The translations under genes were made by a program, and so were the position numbers. The notes beneath the pieces are model-generated. The model had not been told where the DNA came from. It saw only the letters and a program-made list of their open reading frames with translations, and did not search any database. A DNA stretch of 41,505 bases from JANNFX01 sp031380225 (GTDB lineage: Bacteria > Pseudomonadota > Alphaproteobacteria > Rhizobiales > Hyphomicrobiaceae), in the NCBI GenBank assembly GCA_031380225.1, contig JANNFX010000045.1, positions 1 through 41,505 of the forward strand, in the 5' to 3' direction. Shown here in pieces: positions 30,627-40,379 of this stretch (position 1 is its first letter; every line of letters begins with the position of its first letter).

Positions 30627-33551
30627 TCATTTTGGCGTCTTGACCGAATTGGCCAATGCCTTCAGTTTATAGAGCGCTTCGAGGGCGGCGCGGGGAGTTA
30701 AATCGTCCGGATTGATAGTGTTCAACGCTATTTCGGCTTCAGATTGGCCTGCGGAAGGCGCTGCGGCCTTGGGCCGGATTGATGCGAACAATGGCAAATC
30801 ATCAAGTGGCTTTGCGCCACCGGCTCCACGCCTATCGCTTTTTTCGAGCGCCGCTAAAACTTCGGTGGCCCGAGCGATGACTGGCTGTGGCAGGCCAGCC
30901 AATTTGGCGACCTGAATGCCGTAACTACGGTCCGCCGCTCCGCTTTTGACCTTGTGCAGGAAGATGATCTCATCGCGCCAGTCTTTGACATCCATGGTCA
31001 CATTCGCGACGCTCTTGAGACGCGAGGCGAGGGCTGTCAGTTCATGAAAGTGGGTCGCAAATAGAGCGCGGGCGTTGCACGTGTTGTGCAAGTATTCAAG
31101 GGCTGCCCATGCAATCGATAGGCCATCGAATGTGGCTGTGCCTCGGCCGATTTCGTCGAGAATGACCAGCGAGCGGTTTGACGCCAGATTGAGAATGGCC
31201 GCCGTCTCGACCATTTCGACCATGAATGTTGAGCGGCCGCGCGCGAGGTCGTCAGATGCACCGACGCGGCTGAACAGGCGGTCGACAACACCAATATGGG
31301 CGGATTTAGCAGGCACGAAAGATCCCATTTGTGCGAGCAAAGTGATCAACGCGTTCTGCCTCAAGAACGTCGATTTGCCGGCCATGTTTGGTCCGGTGAC
31401 GATCCACACCCGTGCGTCTGGCATATCGTCAAATCCGGGCGGGCTTTGCTGATTGGCGCGGCCAAGGACGCAATCGTTATCAATGAACGGCCCTGCCTTT
31501 ACGGCGCGCAACGCTTGCTCAACAACTGGATGGCGGCCGCCGCGAATGTCGAAGACGTCCGAGGTGTCCACAACCGGGCGGACGAATCGTTCAAGAGCGG
31601 CCAGTTCAGCCAACGCTGCCGTATGGTCGAGTTCTGCCATGGCAGCGGCAAGCGCTAGCAATGTCGCCTCTTCTGTCGCGACCTGCTTCGCCAGGTCTTC
31701 GAAAACCTCCTGTTCAAGCGCTAAAGCACGTTCGGCAGCCGATGCGATACGGCCTTCTGTTTCAGCAAGTTCAAGTGTGGTGAACCGCATTGCATTGGCC
31801 ATACTTTGGCGATGCCGGAACGTTTCAGACAATGGTGGCGTTGTGAGCGGCTTGGCATTCAGCTGCGAGACTTCGATATAGTAGCCGAGAATATTATTGT
31901 GCCGGATCTTGAGCGTTTTGATGCCGGAAAGTTCAATGTAGGTTGCTTCTAACGCAGCCATGACGTTGCGGCTGTCGTCACGAAGTTGGCGCGCATCGTC
32001 AATGTCCTTGCTGTACCCGGCGCGAACAAAGCCGCCGTCGCGGCGGAGGTGCGGCAGGTCTTCTGCCAGCGCGCGCTCGAGGTGATCAGCGAGTGTGCCA
32101 ATGACGGCCGTGAGGCGCGCGGCAATCGATTTTAGGTCTTCCGGTAATTCCGATGTTTTGGAAGCCTTCGACAAGAGCGCCGCGCACTCTCGCGCGCTTG
32201 CAAGGCCGCCGCGGACTTGCGCCAAATCGCGTGGTCCACCGCGTCCGAAGCCAAGCCGTGACATAGCGCGGGCCATATCGGGCGCACTTTTAAGAGCGGA
32301 CCGTATCGCGTCCCTCAGAGAACTTGCTTCGAACAATCGCTCAACCGCATCGAGGCGGGCAGCAATTGGTGCGGGATTACTGAGCGGACTAGCCAATCGC
32401 GACGCGAGTTCGCGCGCGCCGGGCCCAGTCACCGTAAAATCTATTGCTGCCAGCAGGCTGCCGTCGCGCGTGCCTGCTGTCGAGCGCACCAGTTCCAAGC
32501 TGGCGCGGCTCGCCGCATCTATGAGCAGTAACTGTCCGCTGCCCGTTCGCTTTGGCGGCCGCACAACCGGCGTTTTGCCGATCTGGGTCAGTTCGACGTA
32601 GCGCAACACCGCTGCCACGGCCGCCAGCTCACCACGCGTGAACGCGCCGAAGCCTCCAAGATCGGCGGCACCGAGCCGGGCCTTCAAATTACGTTCGCCG
32701 TTGAGGCTGTCAAATGAGGCTGCTGGAACGGGTGATGCGGCCGCACCTGCAAGTTCAATCCACTTTTTGACTTCGGCGTCGGCCAGTAACGTGTCGGCAA
32801 CGATCACCTCGCCCGGCTGCAAGCGCACCAACTCGCCCGGCAGATCCGGGCCCATCACTTCGCCGGTTTCAAACTCGCCGGTTGAGATATCGAGCGACGC
32901 CAGCGCCGCGCGTTGACCGGCATCAAAGATCGAGCCGTCCGGACCGCCGGGAATTCGGAATAGCGCCGTCAAATAGTTTCGTGACTTTGATTCAAGCAGG
33001 CTATCCTCAGTGAGCGTGCCGGGCGTCACAAGTCGCACCACGTCACGCCGCACAACTGCCTTGGCGCCGCGCTTTCTCGCTTCGGCTGGGTCTTCCAGTT
33101 GCTCGCAGACCGCGACCCGGTAGCCGAGCTTGATCAGCTTCTGCAGATAGTCATCGGCGCGATGGACCGGTACGCCGCACATCGGAATGTCGACGCCACG
33201 GTGCTTGCCACGCTTCGTCAGAACTATACCTAGTGCTGCCGATACGACGACGGCATCATCAAAAAACAATTCATAGAAGTCGCCCATCCGGTACCACAGT
33301 ATGCTGTCTGGATTGGCGGTCTTGATTTCGAGGAATTGTGCCATCGACGGAGTGGCGGGGGCGTCTGCCTGTCCGGTGGCTGCTGAAGTGATGGCTGATG
33401 CTGGGAGCAGCTGTGGTTCGGCATTGCCAGCCGGTAGGCCTGCTTTGGCATAGTCGCTCAACGCATGAACTCGCACAGGATCGGTGGCATCAAGCGCCGC
33501 CAGTGGTTCGCCTATTGCTTGGCTGTCTGCCCGCTTGCCCTTGCGTTCCAT
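30627..33551 (-). CDS. mutS: DNA mismatch repair protein MutS
   Basis: A 974-residue mismatch sensor ATPase. About 70 residues of extra, low-complexity N-terminus precede the canonical start (MAQFLEIKTANPDSILWYRMGDFYELFFDDA), where the mismatch-binding Phe-X-Glu is in DFYELF. The Walker A motif is GPNMAGKST at 720-728, followed by FVPAKSAHIGVVDRLFSRVGASDDLARGRSTFMVEM and LVILDEIGRGTATFDGLSIAWA. Alphaproteobacterial MutS proteins often carry such N-terminal extensions. The start has no good ribosome binding site, so the exact start is uncertain, although the frame is open throughout. It heads the mutS-glnD-murJ-trpS unit; mutL is absent. Confidence 0.97.
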   Translation of the reverse strand: MERKGKRADSQAIGEPLAALDATDPVRVHALSDYAKAGLPAGNAEPQLLPASAITSAATGQADAPATPSMAQFLEIKTANPDSILWYRMGDFYELFFDDAVVVSAALGIVLTKRGKHRGVDIPMCGVPVHRADDYLQKLIKLGYRVAVCEQLEDPAEARKRGAKAVVRRDVVRLVTPGTLTEDSLLESKSRNYLTALFRIPGGPDGSIFDAGQRAALASLDISTGEFETGEVMGPDLPGELVRLQPGEVIVADTLLADAEVKKWIELAGAAASPVPAASFDSLNGERNLKARLGAADLGGFGAFTRGELAAVAAVLRYVELTQIGKTPVVRPPKRTGSGQLLLIDAASRASLELVRSTAGTRDGSLLAAIDFTVTGPGARELASRLASPLSNPAPIAARLDAVERLFEASSLRDAIRSALKSAPDMARAMSRLGFGRGGPRDLAQVRGGLASARECAALLSKASKTSELPEDLKSIAARLTAVIGTLADHLERALAEDLPHLRRDGGFVRAGYSKDIDDARQLRDDSRNVMAALEATYIELSGIKTLKIRHNNILGYYIEVSQLNAKPLTTPPLSETFRHRQSMANAMRFTTLELAETEGRIASAAERALALEQEVFEDLAKQVATEEATLLALAAAMAELDHTAALAELAALERFVRPVVDTSDVFDIRGGRHPVVEQALRAVKAGPFIDNDCVLGRANQQSPPGFDDMPDARVWIVTGPNMAGKSTFLRQNALITLLAQMGSFVPAKSAHIGVVDRLFSRVGASDDLARGRSTFMVEMVETAAILNLASNRSLVILDEIGRGTATFDGLSIAWAALEYLHNTCNARALFATHFHELTALASRLKSVANVTMDVKDWRDEIIFLHKVKSGAADRSYGIQVAKLAGLPQPVIARATEVLAALEKSDRRGAGGAKPLDDLPLFASIRPKAAAPSAGQSEAEIALNTINPDDLTPRAALEALYKLKALANSVKTPK

Positions 33552-33659
33552 CGCTCGCCATCACTTGCTGTCTGGTACAGGCATAGCCCGGCCCGGGCGC
33601 TTAGGCCAAGGCAGCTTTTGGTTTGAAGGGTGATTAGTTCATTGCTGTGATAGTGGGTA

Positions 33660-34295
33660 CTAGTTTGGGTCCTGATCGGGAGCAATTTCGCCAGCGCTGG
33701 CAGCCGGAGGGCCATCAGCGGTTGGTTTGCCACCTTTCGCAACCACCACCATGGCCGGTCTCAGAACGCGATCGCTGATCATGTAGCCAGGCTGGAATAC
33801 CTTGACGATGGTGCCATTGGGAACGCCGTCGGCGGCGGTTTCCATGACCGCTTGGTGGCGGTGCGGGTTAAAAATTTCGCCCTCGGGACTGATGCGTTTG
33901 ACGCCATGGCGCTCAAGCGTGTTGATGAACTCTCTCTCCGTCATGTTCACGCCATCGATGAGGCTTTTCAAAGCGTCATCGGCCTCAGCCGCTCCGGGCG
34001 GAACGGCTGCGACTGCGCGCTCAAAGTTATCAGCGACGTTGACGATATCGCCTGCAAATTTTGCGATCGCATATCTCGCTGCCTCATCTTTCTCCTTCTC
34101 GTAGCGTTTGCGCATATTTTCCATGTCGGCGCGCAGCCGCAGGGTCTGATTTTTCAGGTCCTCGTTTTCGGTTTGGAAGACTTTGATGATTTCTTCCCAC
34201 TGCGCTTCGCCAATCGTCGCCTCTAGCGCGGGTTCTGGCGTCTCGGCAGGCGCATCGGGCGTTCCGGGCAGATCATCGTCGGGCATATCGGGCAC
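33660..34295 (-). CDS. grpE: Nucleotide exchange factor GrpE
   Basis: A 211-residue co-chaperone that releases ADP from DnaK. An acidic, disordered N-terminus is followed by a long coiled coil (about 35-75, FQTENEDLKNQTLRLRADMENMRKRYEKEKDEA) and a beta domain (GVKRISPEGEIFNPHRHQAVMETAADGVPNGTIVKVFQPGYMISDRVLRPAMVVVAKG), typical of GrpE. The GTG at 34295 has GGAGA at the right distance, better than the ATG three codons later. It lies 76 bp after hrcA, the usual heat-shock pair; dnaK is not in the window. Confidence 0.96.
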   Translation of the reverse strand: MPDMPDDDLPGTPDAPAETPEPALEATIGEAQWEEIIKVFQTENEDLKNQTLRLRADMENMRKRYEKEKDEAARYAIAKFAGDIVNVADNFERAVAAVPPGAAEADDALKSLIDGVNMTEREFINTLERHGVKRISPEGEIFNPHRHQAVMETAADGVPNGTIVKVFQPGYMISDRVLRPAMVVVAKGGKPTADGPPAASAGEIAPDQDPN

Positions 34296-34371
34296 ACAAA
34301 TCTCCAGTGTAGAAAACGGGGCGCTTGGAGGCGCAATCTCAGTCGCGATATCGGCCTTTAAGGCTGAAAAA

Positions 34372-35418
34372 TCAAGTGACGAGACGGCTCATCAGTTTGG
34401 CCGTGTAATCGACCATTGGGATAATGCGGCCGTAGTTGATGCGTGTCGGCCCAATGACCCCCAAAACACCAACGATTTTATGGGTTTCGTCATGAAACGG
34501 AGCGACGACGAGCGACGATCCTGAAAGTGAGAACAACTTATTTTCAGAGCCTATGAATATGCGGACTCCATCGCCGCCTTCGGCCAACCCGAGCAATTGA
34601 GCGAGGTCGCGCTTTTGTTCGAGATCGTCAAACAGCATCCGGATGCGTTCTAGGTCGTCGAAGGCGGTGAGATCTTTGAGCAGGTTTGATTGGCCACGCA
34701 CAATCAAGCTTTTGCGTTCGCCGAGCGAGCCCGACCATTCCGCTAGTCCGGCTGTGATGACTTTCTGCGTCAGGCTGTCGAGTTCCTGCTTTGCCGATGA
34801 GACTTCGCTTTGGATGCGGGCCATGGCTTCGGGAAGTGTCAAGCCGCGCACGATTGTGTTGAGATAGTTCGACGCCTCGACCAGGGCAGACAGTGGCAGA
34901 TCTGCGGGCAAAGTCAGAATACGGTTTTCAACCATCCCGTCATCGGAGACCAATACCGCCAGCGCTTTGCCAGGTTCCAGCGACACGAACTCAATGTGCT
35001 TCAAACGTGGGTCTTGTTTTTCGGTCAAGACAACGCCGGCACAATGCGACAGTCCGGATATCATTTCGACGGCTTCGGCCAAAACCTGATCCATTGGCCG
35101 GGACCGGTTGATTTTGATCTGACCTTCAATTTGGCGGCGCTCCTCTTCGGTCAAATGCCCGACCTCGAGCAGGCCATCGACGAACAGCCTCAGCCCACTG
35201 TGTGTCGGCAACCTGCCGGCCGAGGTGTGGGGAGCGTAAATCAAGCCCGCGCGCTCAAGATCGGACATCACGTTGCGGACCGACGCCGGAGACAGGGTCA
35301 TCGGCAGGATGCGCGCCAAGTTGCGAGAGCCGACCGGTTCGCCCGTGGTCAGGTAATCCTCGATGATGCGGCGAAGGATGGCGCGCGAACGCTCGTTCAG
35401 CTGAGAAATACCGGTCAT
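34372..35418 (-). CDS. hrcA: Heat-inducible transcription repressor HrcA
   Basis: A 348-residue repressor that binds CIRCE operators (TTAGCACTC-N9-GAGTGCTAA) of chaperone genes. The N-terminal winged helix is clear (LNERSRAILRRIIEDYLTTGEPVGSRNLARILPMTLSPASVRNVMSDLERAGLIYAPHTSAGRLPT), followed by the GAF-like and insert domains (VLTEKQDPRLKHIEFVSLEPGKALAVLVSDDGMVENRI). I begin it at the ATG at 35418 with AAGG upstream, not at the GTG seven codons earlier. I find no CIRCE element in the hrcA-rph intergenic DNA, so hrcA-grpE is probably not autorepressed from here. Divergent from rph. Confidence 0.96.
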   Translation of the reverse strand: MTGISQLNERSRAILRRIIEDYLTTGEPVGSRNLARILPMTLSPASVRNVMSDLERAGLIYAPHTSAGRLPTHSGLRLFVDGLLEVGHLTEEERRQIEGQIKINRSRPMDQVLAEAVEMISGLSHCAGVVLTEKQDPRLKHIEFVSLEPGKALAVLVSDDGMVENRILTLPADLPLSALVEASNYLNTIVRGLTLPEAMARIQSEVSSAKQELDSLTQKVITAGLAEWSGSLGERKSLIVRGQSNLLKDLTAFDDLERIRMLFDDLEQKRDLAQLLGLAEGGDGVRIFIGSENKLFSLSGSSLVVAPFHDETHKIVGVLGVIGPTRINYGRIIPMVDYTAKLMSRLVT

Positions 35419-35558
35419 GAAAAACCTTGTTAGAGCCACTAGCCTAAGAAGCCGTCCACCGCTCCGTCAATCCGGCGCGGCAATTCAGGGTTGAACAAAC
35501 TTGACCGGTCCCTTACGGTCGCGGCGAATTTCAACGACTATCAGCAAAAAGCCCGTTC

Positions 35559-36272
35559 ATGCGACCTTCGAAACGCAAACCTGATGAATTGCGCCGCGTC
35601 TCTTTCGACCGCGGGGTATCGATGCATGCCGAGGGCTCTTGCTTGATCAAGTTCGGCAATACGCATGTCCTTTGTACGGCCAGTGTTGAGCAACGGCTCC
35701 CACCTTGGCTCAAAGGTCAGGGCCGCGGCTGGGTGACGGCGGAATACGGCATGCTACCGCGCGCCACAACAGATCGTAACCGGCGTGAGGCGTCTGTCGG
35801 TCATCCATCTGGCCGCACCCAGGAAATTCAACGCCTCATTGGCCGCGCGCTGCGTGCGGTCGTCGATTTGCAGAAACTGGGCGAAGTCCAGATCGCGATT
35901 GACTGCGACGTGATCCAGGCCGATGGCGGCACACGCACGGCCGCAATTACTGGGTCGTGGATCGCGCTTTACGATGCCATCCAATGGATGAAACTGCGCG
36001 ACATGTGCAAGGATGGTGTGTTGCGTGATCACATCGCCGCTGTGTCGTGCGGGCTCTATAAGGGCACTCCGGTGCTGGACCTCGACTATGCCGAGGATTC
36101 TAACGCTGAAGCGGATTCCAATTTCGTCATGACCGGCTCGGGCGGCATTGTTGAAATTCAAGGCACCGCTGAAACCACCGCGTTTTCAGAGGCGCAGTTT
36201 CACGAGTTGATGGCGCTGGCACGCAAAGGCATTGGCGAACTGGTCAGTCTGCAAAAGCTGACAGTGGCTTAA
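35559..36272 (+). CDS. rph: Ribonuclease PH
   Basis: A 237-residue phosphorolytic exoribonuclease that trims the 3' ends of tRNA precursors. Typical motifs are MRPSKRKPDELRRVSFDRG, GNTHVLCTASVE, WVTAEYGMLPRAT, GRTQEIQRLIGRALR (phosphate-binding Arg), DCDVIQADGGTRTAAITGSWIAL and MTGSGGIVEIQGTAETTAFSE. Length is normal. The hrcA/rph divergence is a standard alphaproteobacterial arrangement, but the rdgB and hemW genes that usually follow rph are not here; the next gene is the convergent actP, 22 bp away. Confidence 0.98.
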   Translation: MRPSKRKPDELRRVSFDRGVSMHAEGSCLIKFGNTHVLCTASVEQRLPPWLKGQGRGWVTAEYGMLPRATTDRNRREASVGHPSGRTQEIQRLIGRALRAVVDLQKLGEVQIAIDCDVIQADGGTRTAAITGSWIALYDAIQWMKLRDMCKDGVLRDHIAAVSCGLYKGTPVLDLDYAEDSNAEADSNFVMTGSGGIVEIQGTAETTAFSEAQFHELMALARKGIGELVSLQKLTVA

Positions 36273-36294
36273 GCTCAAATATCAGCACATTTGG

Positions 36295-38007
36295 TCAATG
36301 CGCCGCGGAGCCTTCTGCCCCGATGCCGGTTTCGGAGCGGACGAATTGAGCGGCGAAGGCCGCACGTTCAGCATTGCCACGTGCACTCTGATCAAATTTT
36401 GATCCGAGCCACACGCCCAAAAACGCCAGCGTCATCGAAAATAATGCCGGGTGCTCGTAAGGGAAAATTGCGTCCATGTATCCGAACGTTTTGACCCACA
36501 CCGCTGGCCCGAGCACCATCATGGCGATCGCGGATATTAATCCCAACCAACCGCCAATGACGGCGCCGCGCGTGGTCATGCCGGGCCACAACATGCTCAT
36601 GAGTAGGACGGGAAAATTGCAGCTTGCTGCCACTGCAAACGCTAAGCCGACCATAAAGGCGACGTTCTGCTCTTCAAAAACATAGCCGAGCAGCACGGCA
36701 ATCAAACCGATCACAACCGCTGATATTTTTGATAGCCGCACTTCATCGGATTCGGTTGTGGTGCCGCGCGCGAAAACGTTGGCATAGAGATCGTGACTGA
36801 TGGCTGTGGCCCCAGCTAGCGTCAGCCCGGCGACCACGGCCAAGATTGTTGCGAATGCGACCGCCGAAATGAATCCTAAGAAGAAGCTGCCGCCAACGGC
36901 CTTCGATAAATGGATGGCGGCCATGTTGTTGCCGCCACGCAAACCTTCGATCTTGTCAAAGCCACCGTCAGCCGCGACCGTGAAATAGGCTGGATCGTTC
37001 ATCAACAGCGTGATGGCACCGAAACCGATGATAAAGGTCAGGATGTAGAAGTATCCAATAAAGCCAGTGGCAAAGAGCACACTTTTGCGCGCGGCTTTGG
37101 CATCCTTGACCGTAAAAAACCGCATCAAGATGTGAGGCAAACCTGCGGTTCCGAACATCAGCGCTAGTCCAAGTGAGACGGCGGACACCGGATCGGAAAC
37201 GAGCTTGCCCGGACCCATGATCGACTGGCCGCCGGGATGAATTTCGGTGGCCGCCTTGAACATGGCTTCGGGAGAGAATTGGAAATGCATCAACACAGCC
37301 AGCGCCATGAAGGTCGCGCCGCCGAGAAGCAGACAGGCTTTGATGATCTGCACCCACGTCGTCGCCACCATGCCGCCAAAGGCAACGTAGACGATCATCA
37401 AGACGCCAACGAGGATCACGGCGTAAAGATAGTCGAGCCCGAACAACAACTCGATCAGCTTTCCAGCGCCAACCATTTGCGCGATCAGATAAACAGCGAC
37501 CACTGTCAGCGTGCCGGCTGCCGACAAAATCCGGATCGGCCGCTGCTCAAGCCGGAACGCGACCACGTCGGCGAAGGTGTATTTGCCGAGGTTTCTGAGC
37601 CGTTCAGCGATTAGGCACAATACCAAAGGCCAGCCGACGAGAAAGCCGACTGAATAGATCAAGCCATCGAAGCCGGATTTATAGATCAGCGCTGAGACGC
37701 CGAGGAATGACGCCGCAGACATGTAGTCACCGGCAATCGCAAGGCCGTTTTGAAATCCGGTGATGCCGCCACCTGCTGCATAGAAGTCGCTGGTCGACTT
37801 GGTGCGGCTTGCGGCCCACTTGGTGATGCCGAGCGTCAATGCCACGAACGCCAGAAACATGACGATGGCCTCGGTATTGACCGGTTGCTTGACGCCACCG
37901 TCAATCGCTCCAACTGCGAGAGCCTGACTGCTGACCAGGCCGCAAAGTAGTACAGCGCCAACCAGAATTGCCAATCCATGGCGGAAGCAAAGCATCGCAC
38001 TGGTCAT
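36295..38007 (-). CDS. actP: Cation/acetate symporter ActP
   Basis: A 570-residue sodium:solute symporter (SSF family) for acetate and other short carboxylates. A signal-like N-terminal helix (LAILVGAVLLCGLVSSQALA) is followed by about thirteen membrane helices with the family stretches KSTSDFYAAGGGITGFQNGLAIAGDYMSAASFLGVSALI, GFDGLIYSVGFLVGWPLVLCLIAERLRNLGKYTFADVVAFRL and ILAVVAGLTLAGATAISHDLYANVFARG. Its ATG overlaps the stop of the upstream DUF485 gene (ATGA), so the two are translationally coupled, as in yjcH-actP. acs is not in the window. Confidence 0.95.
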   Translation of the reverse strand: MTSAMLCFRHGLAILVGAVLLCGLVSSQALAVGAIDGGVKQPVNTEAIVMFLAFVALTLGITKWAASRTKSTSDFYAAGGGITGFQNGLAIAGDYMSAASFLGVSALIYKSGFDGLIYSVGFLVGWPLVLCLIAERLRNLGKYTFADVVAFRLEQRPIRILSAAGTLTVVAVYLIAQMVGAGKLIELLFGLDYLYAVILVGVLMIVYVAFGGMVATTWVQIIKACLLLGGATFMALAVLMHFQFSPEAMFKAATEIHPGGQSIMGPGKLVSDPVSAVSLGLALMFGTAGLPHILMRFFTVKDAKAARKSVLFATGFIGYFYILTFIIGFGAITLLMNDPAYFTVAADGGFDKIEGLRGGNNMAAIHLSKAVGGSFFLGFISAVAFATILAVVAGLTLAGATAISHDLYANVFARGTTTESDEVRLSKISAVVIGLIAVLLGYVFEEQNVAFMVGLAFAVAASCNFPVLLMSMLWPGMTTRGAVIGGWLGLISAIAMMVLGPAVWVKTFGYMDAIFPYEHPALFSMTLAFLGVWLGSKFDQSARGNAERAAFAAQFVRSETGIGAEGSAAH

Positions 38008-38324
38008 TGCACGCCCGCCTTGGCCTTGATGCGTTCTGAAAGTGCATCGTAGGTCGAATTCGCGCGCGCGACGTAGATACCGGTGAGAACGAATGCCGAC
38101 AAGATAACGCCAAGACCAATCGGAATGCCGAGCGTCATGACGCCGTCACCGAAGCGCGTGGCCAGCAAATCCTTGTCGAACGCGATCAACAGGATGAAGC
38201 CGAAATAAATGGCCATCATTGAGAGTGCCATGAGCCAAGCAAAGCGCGACCGCGCTGTCGTTAAGCGAACAAAGTCTGGATCGCGCCGGATCGCCTCAAG
38301 GCGCGCTTCGTCGAGTGCTGCCAT
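38004..38324 (-). CDS. DUF485 small membrane protein (YjcH-like), partner of ActP
   Basis: A 106-residue protein with two membrane helices (about 32-54, FAWLMALSMMAIYFGFILLIAF; and about 66-88, GVMTLGIPIGLGVILSAFVLTGIYV). The N-terminus matches DUF485 (LEAIRRDPDFVRLTTARSRFAW). This family is almost always encoded directly in front of actP and shares its transcript; the exact role is unknown. The 4-bp ATGA overlap with actP supports coupling. A G-rich ribosome binding site precedes the ATG. Confidence 0.93.
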   Translation of the reverse strand: MAALDEARLEAIRRDPDFVRLTTARSRFAWLMALSMMAIYFGFILLIAFDKDLLATRFGDGVMTLGIPIGLGVILSAFVLTGIYVARANSTYDALSERIKAKAGVQ

Positions 38325-38408
38325 GTTTGTGATTCCCCCAGGGCGAGATCCTTATGGCGGACCATTTTGATGGCATTGTTGTCGCCCAGCGGTTCCGGCA
38401 CAAGGGGG

Positions 38409-39341
38409 CTATTGGTCTTGTTCGGTGCCGGAATCGCGATTTCCTGGCAATTGCGGCAACACCGTCTCTGTTGTGCCAAGGGCTTCGGCCAGCCTTTTTT
38501 GTGCTGAGCCCGGACGGAGCGGTTTTTGCTGGCTTTCGTGGGGCACCCAGGCTGAGAGCGTGATGATTTCGAAAGTTGCGGGTATGCGGCCGCCCGGCAG
38601 CCCGAACGTGTCCGAATAGACTTCGGCGGCCCGCATCAACAGGCGTCGCGTGACGGGACGGCGCGCGCGTTCGATCAGCATGTTGCTCGCCCCCATGGCT
38701 TTAATCCCGGCCATCAGGGCCAGAGGGTCGGCATAGGTTACAGTAACACGATCGCTATCTGCAACTGGAAGCGCAAACCCGGCTCGTTGCAACAAGCCGC
38801 CAAGATCGCGAACGTCGGCAAATGGCGCCACGCGCGGCGACGCACCGCCATGAATGTCTTCCTCCGCCACCAGCCACGCATGCCTGAGTTCATGCAGCGT
38901 CGCGCCACCGAGTAGGCTTGCTAATAAAAATCCATCGGGTTTTAGTGCCCGCCGAATTTGGAGTAACGCCCCCGGCAAGTCATTGACGAGGTGGAGAGAC
39001 AACCCGGATATGGCAAGGCCGGCCAATGGCAGGCCGGCTGGTAACGTTTCAGCATCGCCGGCGGTCGTTTCGCTATTGCATTGCGTGCGTAATGACGGCG
39101 TATCCTCAATCGAGATCAAGCGCTTGAACTTGAACGGTGCAGAAAGCGTGCGGCCGAGAAGCCCGTGATGCGCGCCAACTTCAAGCACAGTATCGAAGTC
39201 GCGTTTCACCAATGTCAGGCGTTCGGCAAAATCCTCAGCAACCCGCTGCAACAAAAAATCGTGCGCATTGGCTGACATTGCCACGCGTTCGCGCCGCTGG
39301 CGCAGCAGTGCCCGGTCGAAGATAAGAGGCGGCGCGGTCAC
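38409..39341 (-). CDS. SAM-dependent methyltransferase, BioC/NDUFAF5-like
   Basis: A 310-residue class I methyltransferase. After a short N-terminal stretch (LIFDRALLRQRRERVA, typical of alphaproteobacterial BioC-like proteins) comes the SAM-binding fold: motif I TVLEVGAHHGLLGRTL, the acidic SIEDT at the end of strand 2, and ALKPDGFLLASLLGG. The family includes BioC and mitochondrial NDUFAF5, which is reported to hydroxylate a complex I subunit; the exact substrate here cannot be read from sequence. The GTG start has GGAG 5 bp upstream. It is divergent from comF, a linkage common in alphaproteobacteria. Confidence 0.85.
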   Translation of the reverse strand: MTAPPLIFDRALLRQRRERVAMSANAHDFLLQRVAEDFAERLTLVKRDFDTVLEVGAHHGLLGRTLSAPFKFKRLISIEDTPSLRTQCNSETTAGDAETLPAGLPLAGLAISGLSLHLVNDLPGALLQIRRALKPDGFLLASLLGGATLHELRHAWLVAEEDIHGGASPRVAPFADVRDLGGLLQRAGFALPVADSDRVTVTYADPLALMAGIKAMGASNMLIERARRPVTRRLLMRAAEVYSDTFGLPGGRIPATFEIITLSAWVPHESQQKPLRPGSAQKRLAEALGTTETVLPQLPGNRDSGTEQDQ

Positions 39342-39395
39342 GGCTACTCCGAAGTTCCACTGGCTCGAATTCCAGTAACGTGTCTACTATGGGAT

Positions 39396-40244
39396 ATGGG
39401 GCAGGCGGTACAAAGTTTTGACGACGATGCCGGCGAGGGCTTAGACGGGCCAGAATTGCCGGTCCCGGCACCAAGGCTTGGGCTTTTCAAGCGAGCCGTT
39501 GTCGGCGCACGCGCTGGTTTATCAAACCTCGCTGACTTAATCATGCCGCCAGTGTGCCGTGGCTGCTCAACCAATCTCGCCGATCATGATGCGCTTTGCC
39601 CCGCATGCTGGAGTCAGATCGATTTTATCCGGGCGCCACTTTGCGACCGTCTCGGATTGCCAATGCCGTTTGACACCGGCGGCACAATGGTATCTGCCGC
39701 TGCGCTTGCCAAGCCGCCCGCATACGACCGGGCGCGCGCTGTCGCAAGCTACAGCGGCCTAATGCGTGATCTGGTTCACGATCTCAAATTCCGCGACCGG
39801 CATGACATGCGCCGGCTGTTGAGCCGCTGGATGCGTGAAACCGGTGGTGAATTGATTGCAGACGCGGATGTCATCGTACCGGTACCTCTAAGCCGATTGC
39901 GGCTGATGCAGCGCCATTTCAATCAGGCGGCCTTGTTGGCGCAAGATGTCGCCGTTGGAACGCGCCTGACCTATGCACCACTGGCTCTGATCAGGTCGCG
40001 CAAAACCAAACAGCAAGTTGGCCTGACGCGCCGCGAACGGAAACTGAACGTCGCTGGTGCCTTCACCGTGCCTGCAAAATATCAACAGTTGATCGCCGGT
40101 CGCAACATCCTGCTCATCGACGACGTGATCACAACAGGGGCCACAGTTGGGGCCTGCGCAAAGGCTCTGAAAAAGGGCGGTGCGCGTCATGTTGACGTTC
40201 TGGCGATGGCCTTGGTGACCGGCAAGGGCGCTGATGCGGGCTGA
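39396..40244 (+). CDS. comF: ComF family phosphoribosyltransferase-like protein
   Basis: A 282-residue protein. An N-terminal zinc-ribbon-like cluster (Cys54, Cys57, Cys68, Cys71, with Cys83 nearby) precedes a type I phosphoribosyltransferase fold with the PRPP loop ILLIDDVITTGATV. Typical inner motifs are VHDLKFRDRHDMRRLL, DVIVPVPLSRLRLMQRHFNQAALLAQDVA and KTKQQVGLTRRERKLNVAGAF. It is probably linked to DNA uptake or nucleotide recycling; ComF biochemistry is poorly known. The ribosome binding site is weak, and the first 40 residues are divergent, so the start could lie further in. Confidence 0.93.
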   Translation: MGQAVQSFDDDAGEGLDGPELPVPAPRLGLFKRAVVGARAGLSNLADLIMPPVCRGCSTNLADHDALCPACWSQIDFIRAPLCDRLGLPMPFDTGGTMVSAAALAKPPAYDRARAVASYSGLMRDLVHDLKFRDRHDMRRLLSRWMRETGGELIADADVIVPVPLSRLRLMQRHFNQAALLAQDVAVGTRLTYAPLALIRSRKTKQQVGLTRRERKLNVAGAFTVPAKYQQLIAGRNILLIDDVITTGATVGACAKALKKGGARHVDVLAMALVTGKGADAG

Positions 40245-40379
40245 ATTCCAACCCATGCAGAGGAGCAATGCGTCTATTCCAGCCACGCACCTTGCATCAC
40301 GGAGCGGACACGCTAAGTTGGAATGGTGATTAACGCCGCTGATTCAGCGTCAGCGCTTCAAAACCAAGACTTCACAACC

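Noticed and set aside
34810..35433. 207-codon plus-strand open frame inside hrcA
   Set aside because: Antisense to the conserved HrcA winged-helix domain; a high-GC shadow.
35419..35558. Search for a CIRCE operator in front of hrcA/rph
   Set aside because: No TTAGCACTC-N9-GAGTGCTAA or close variant is present.
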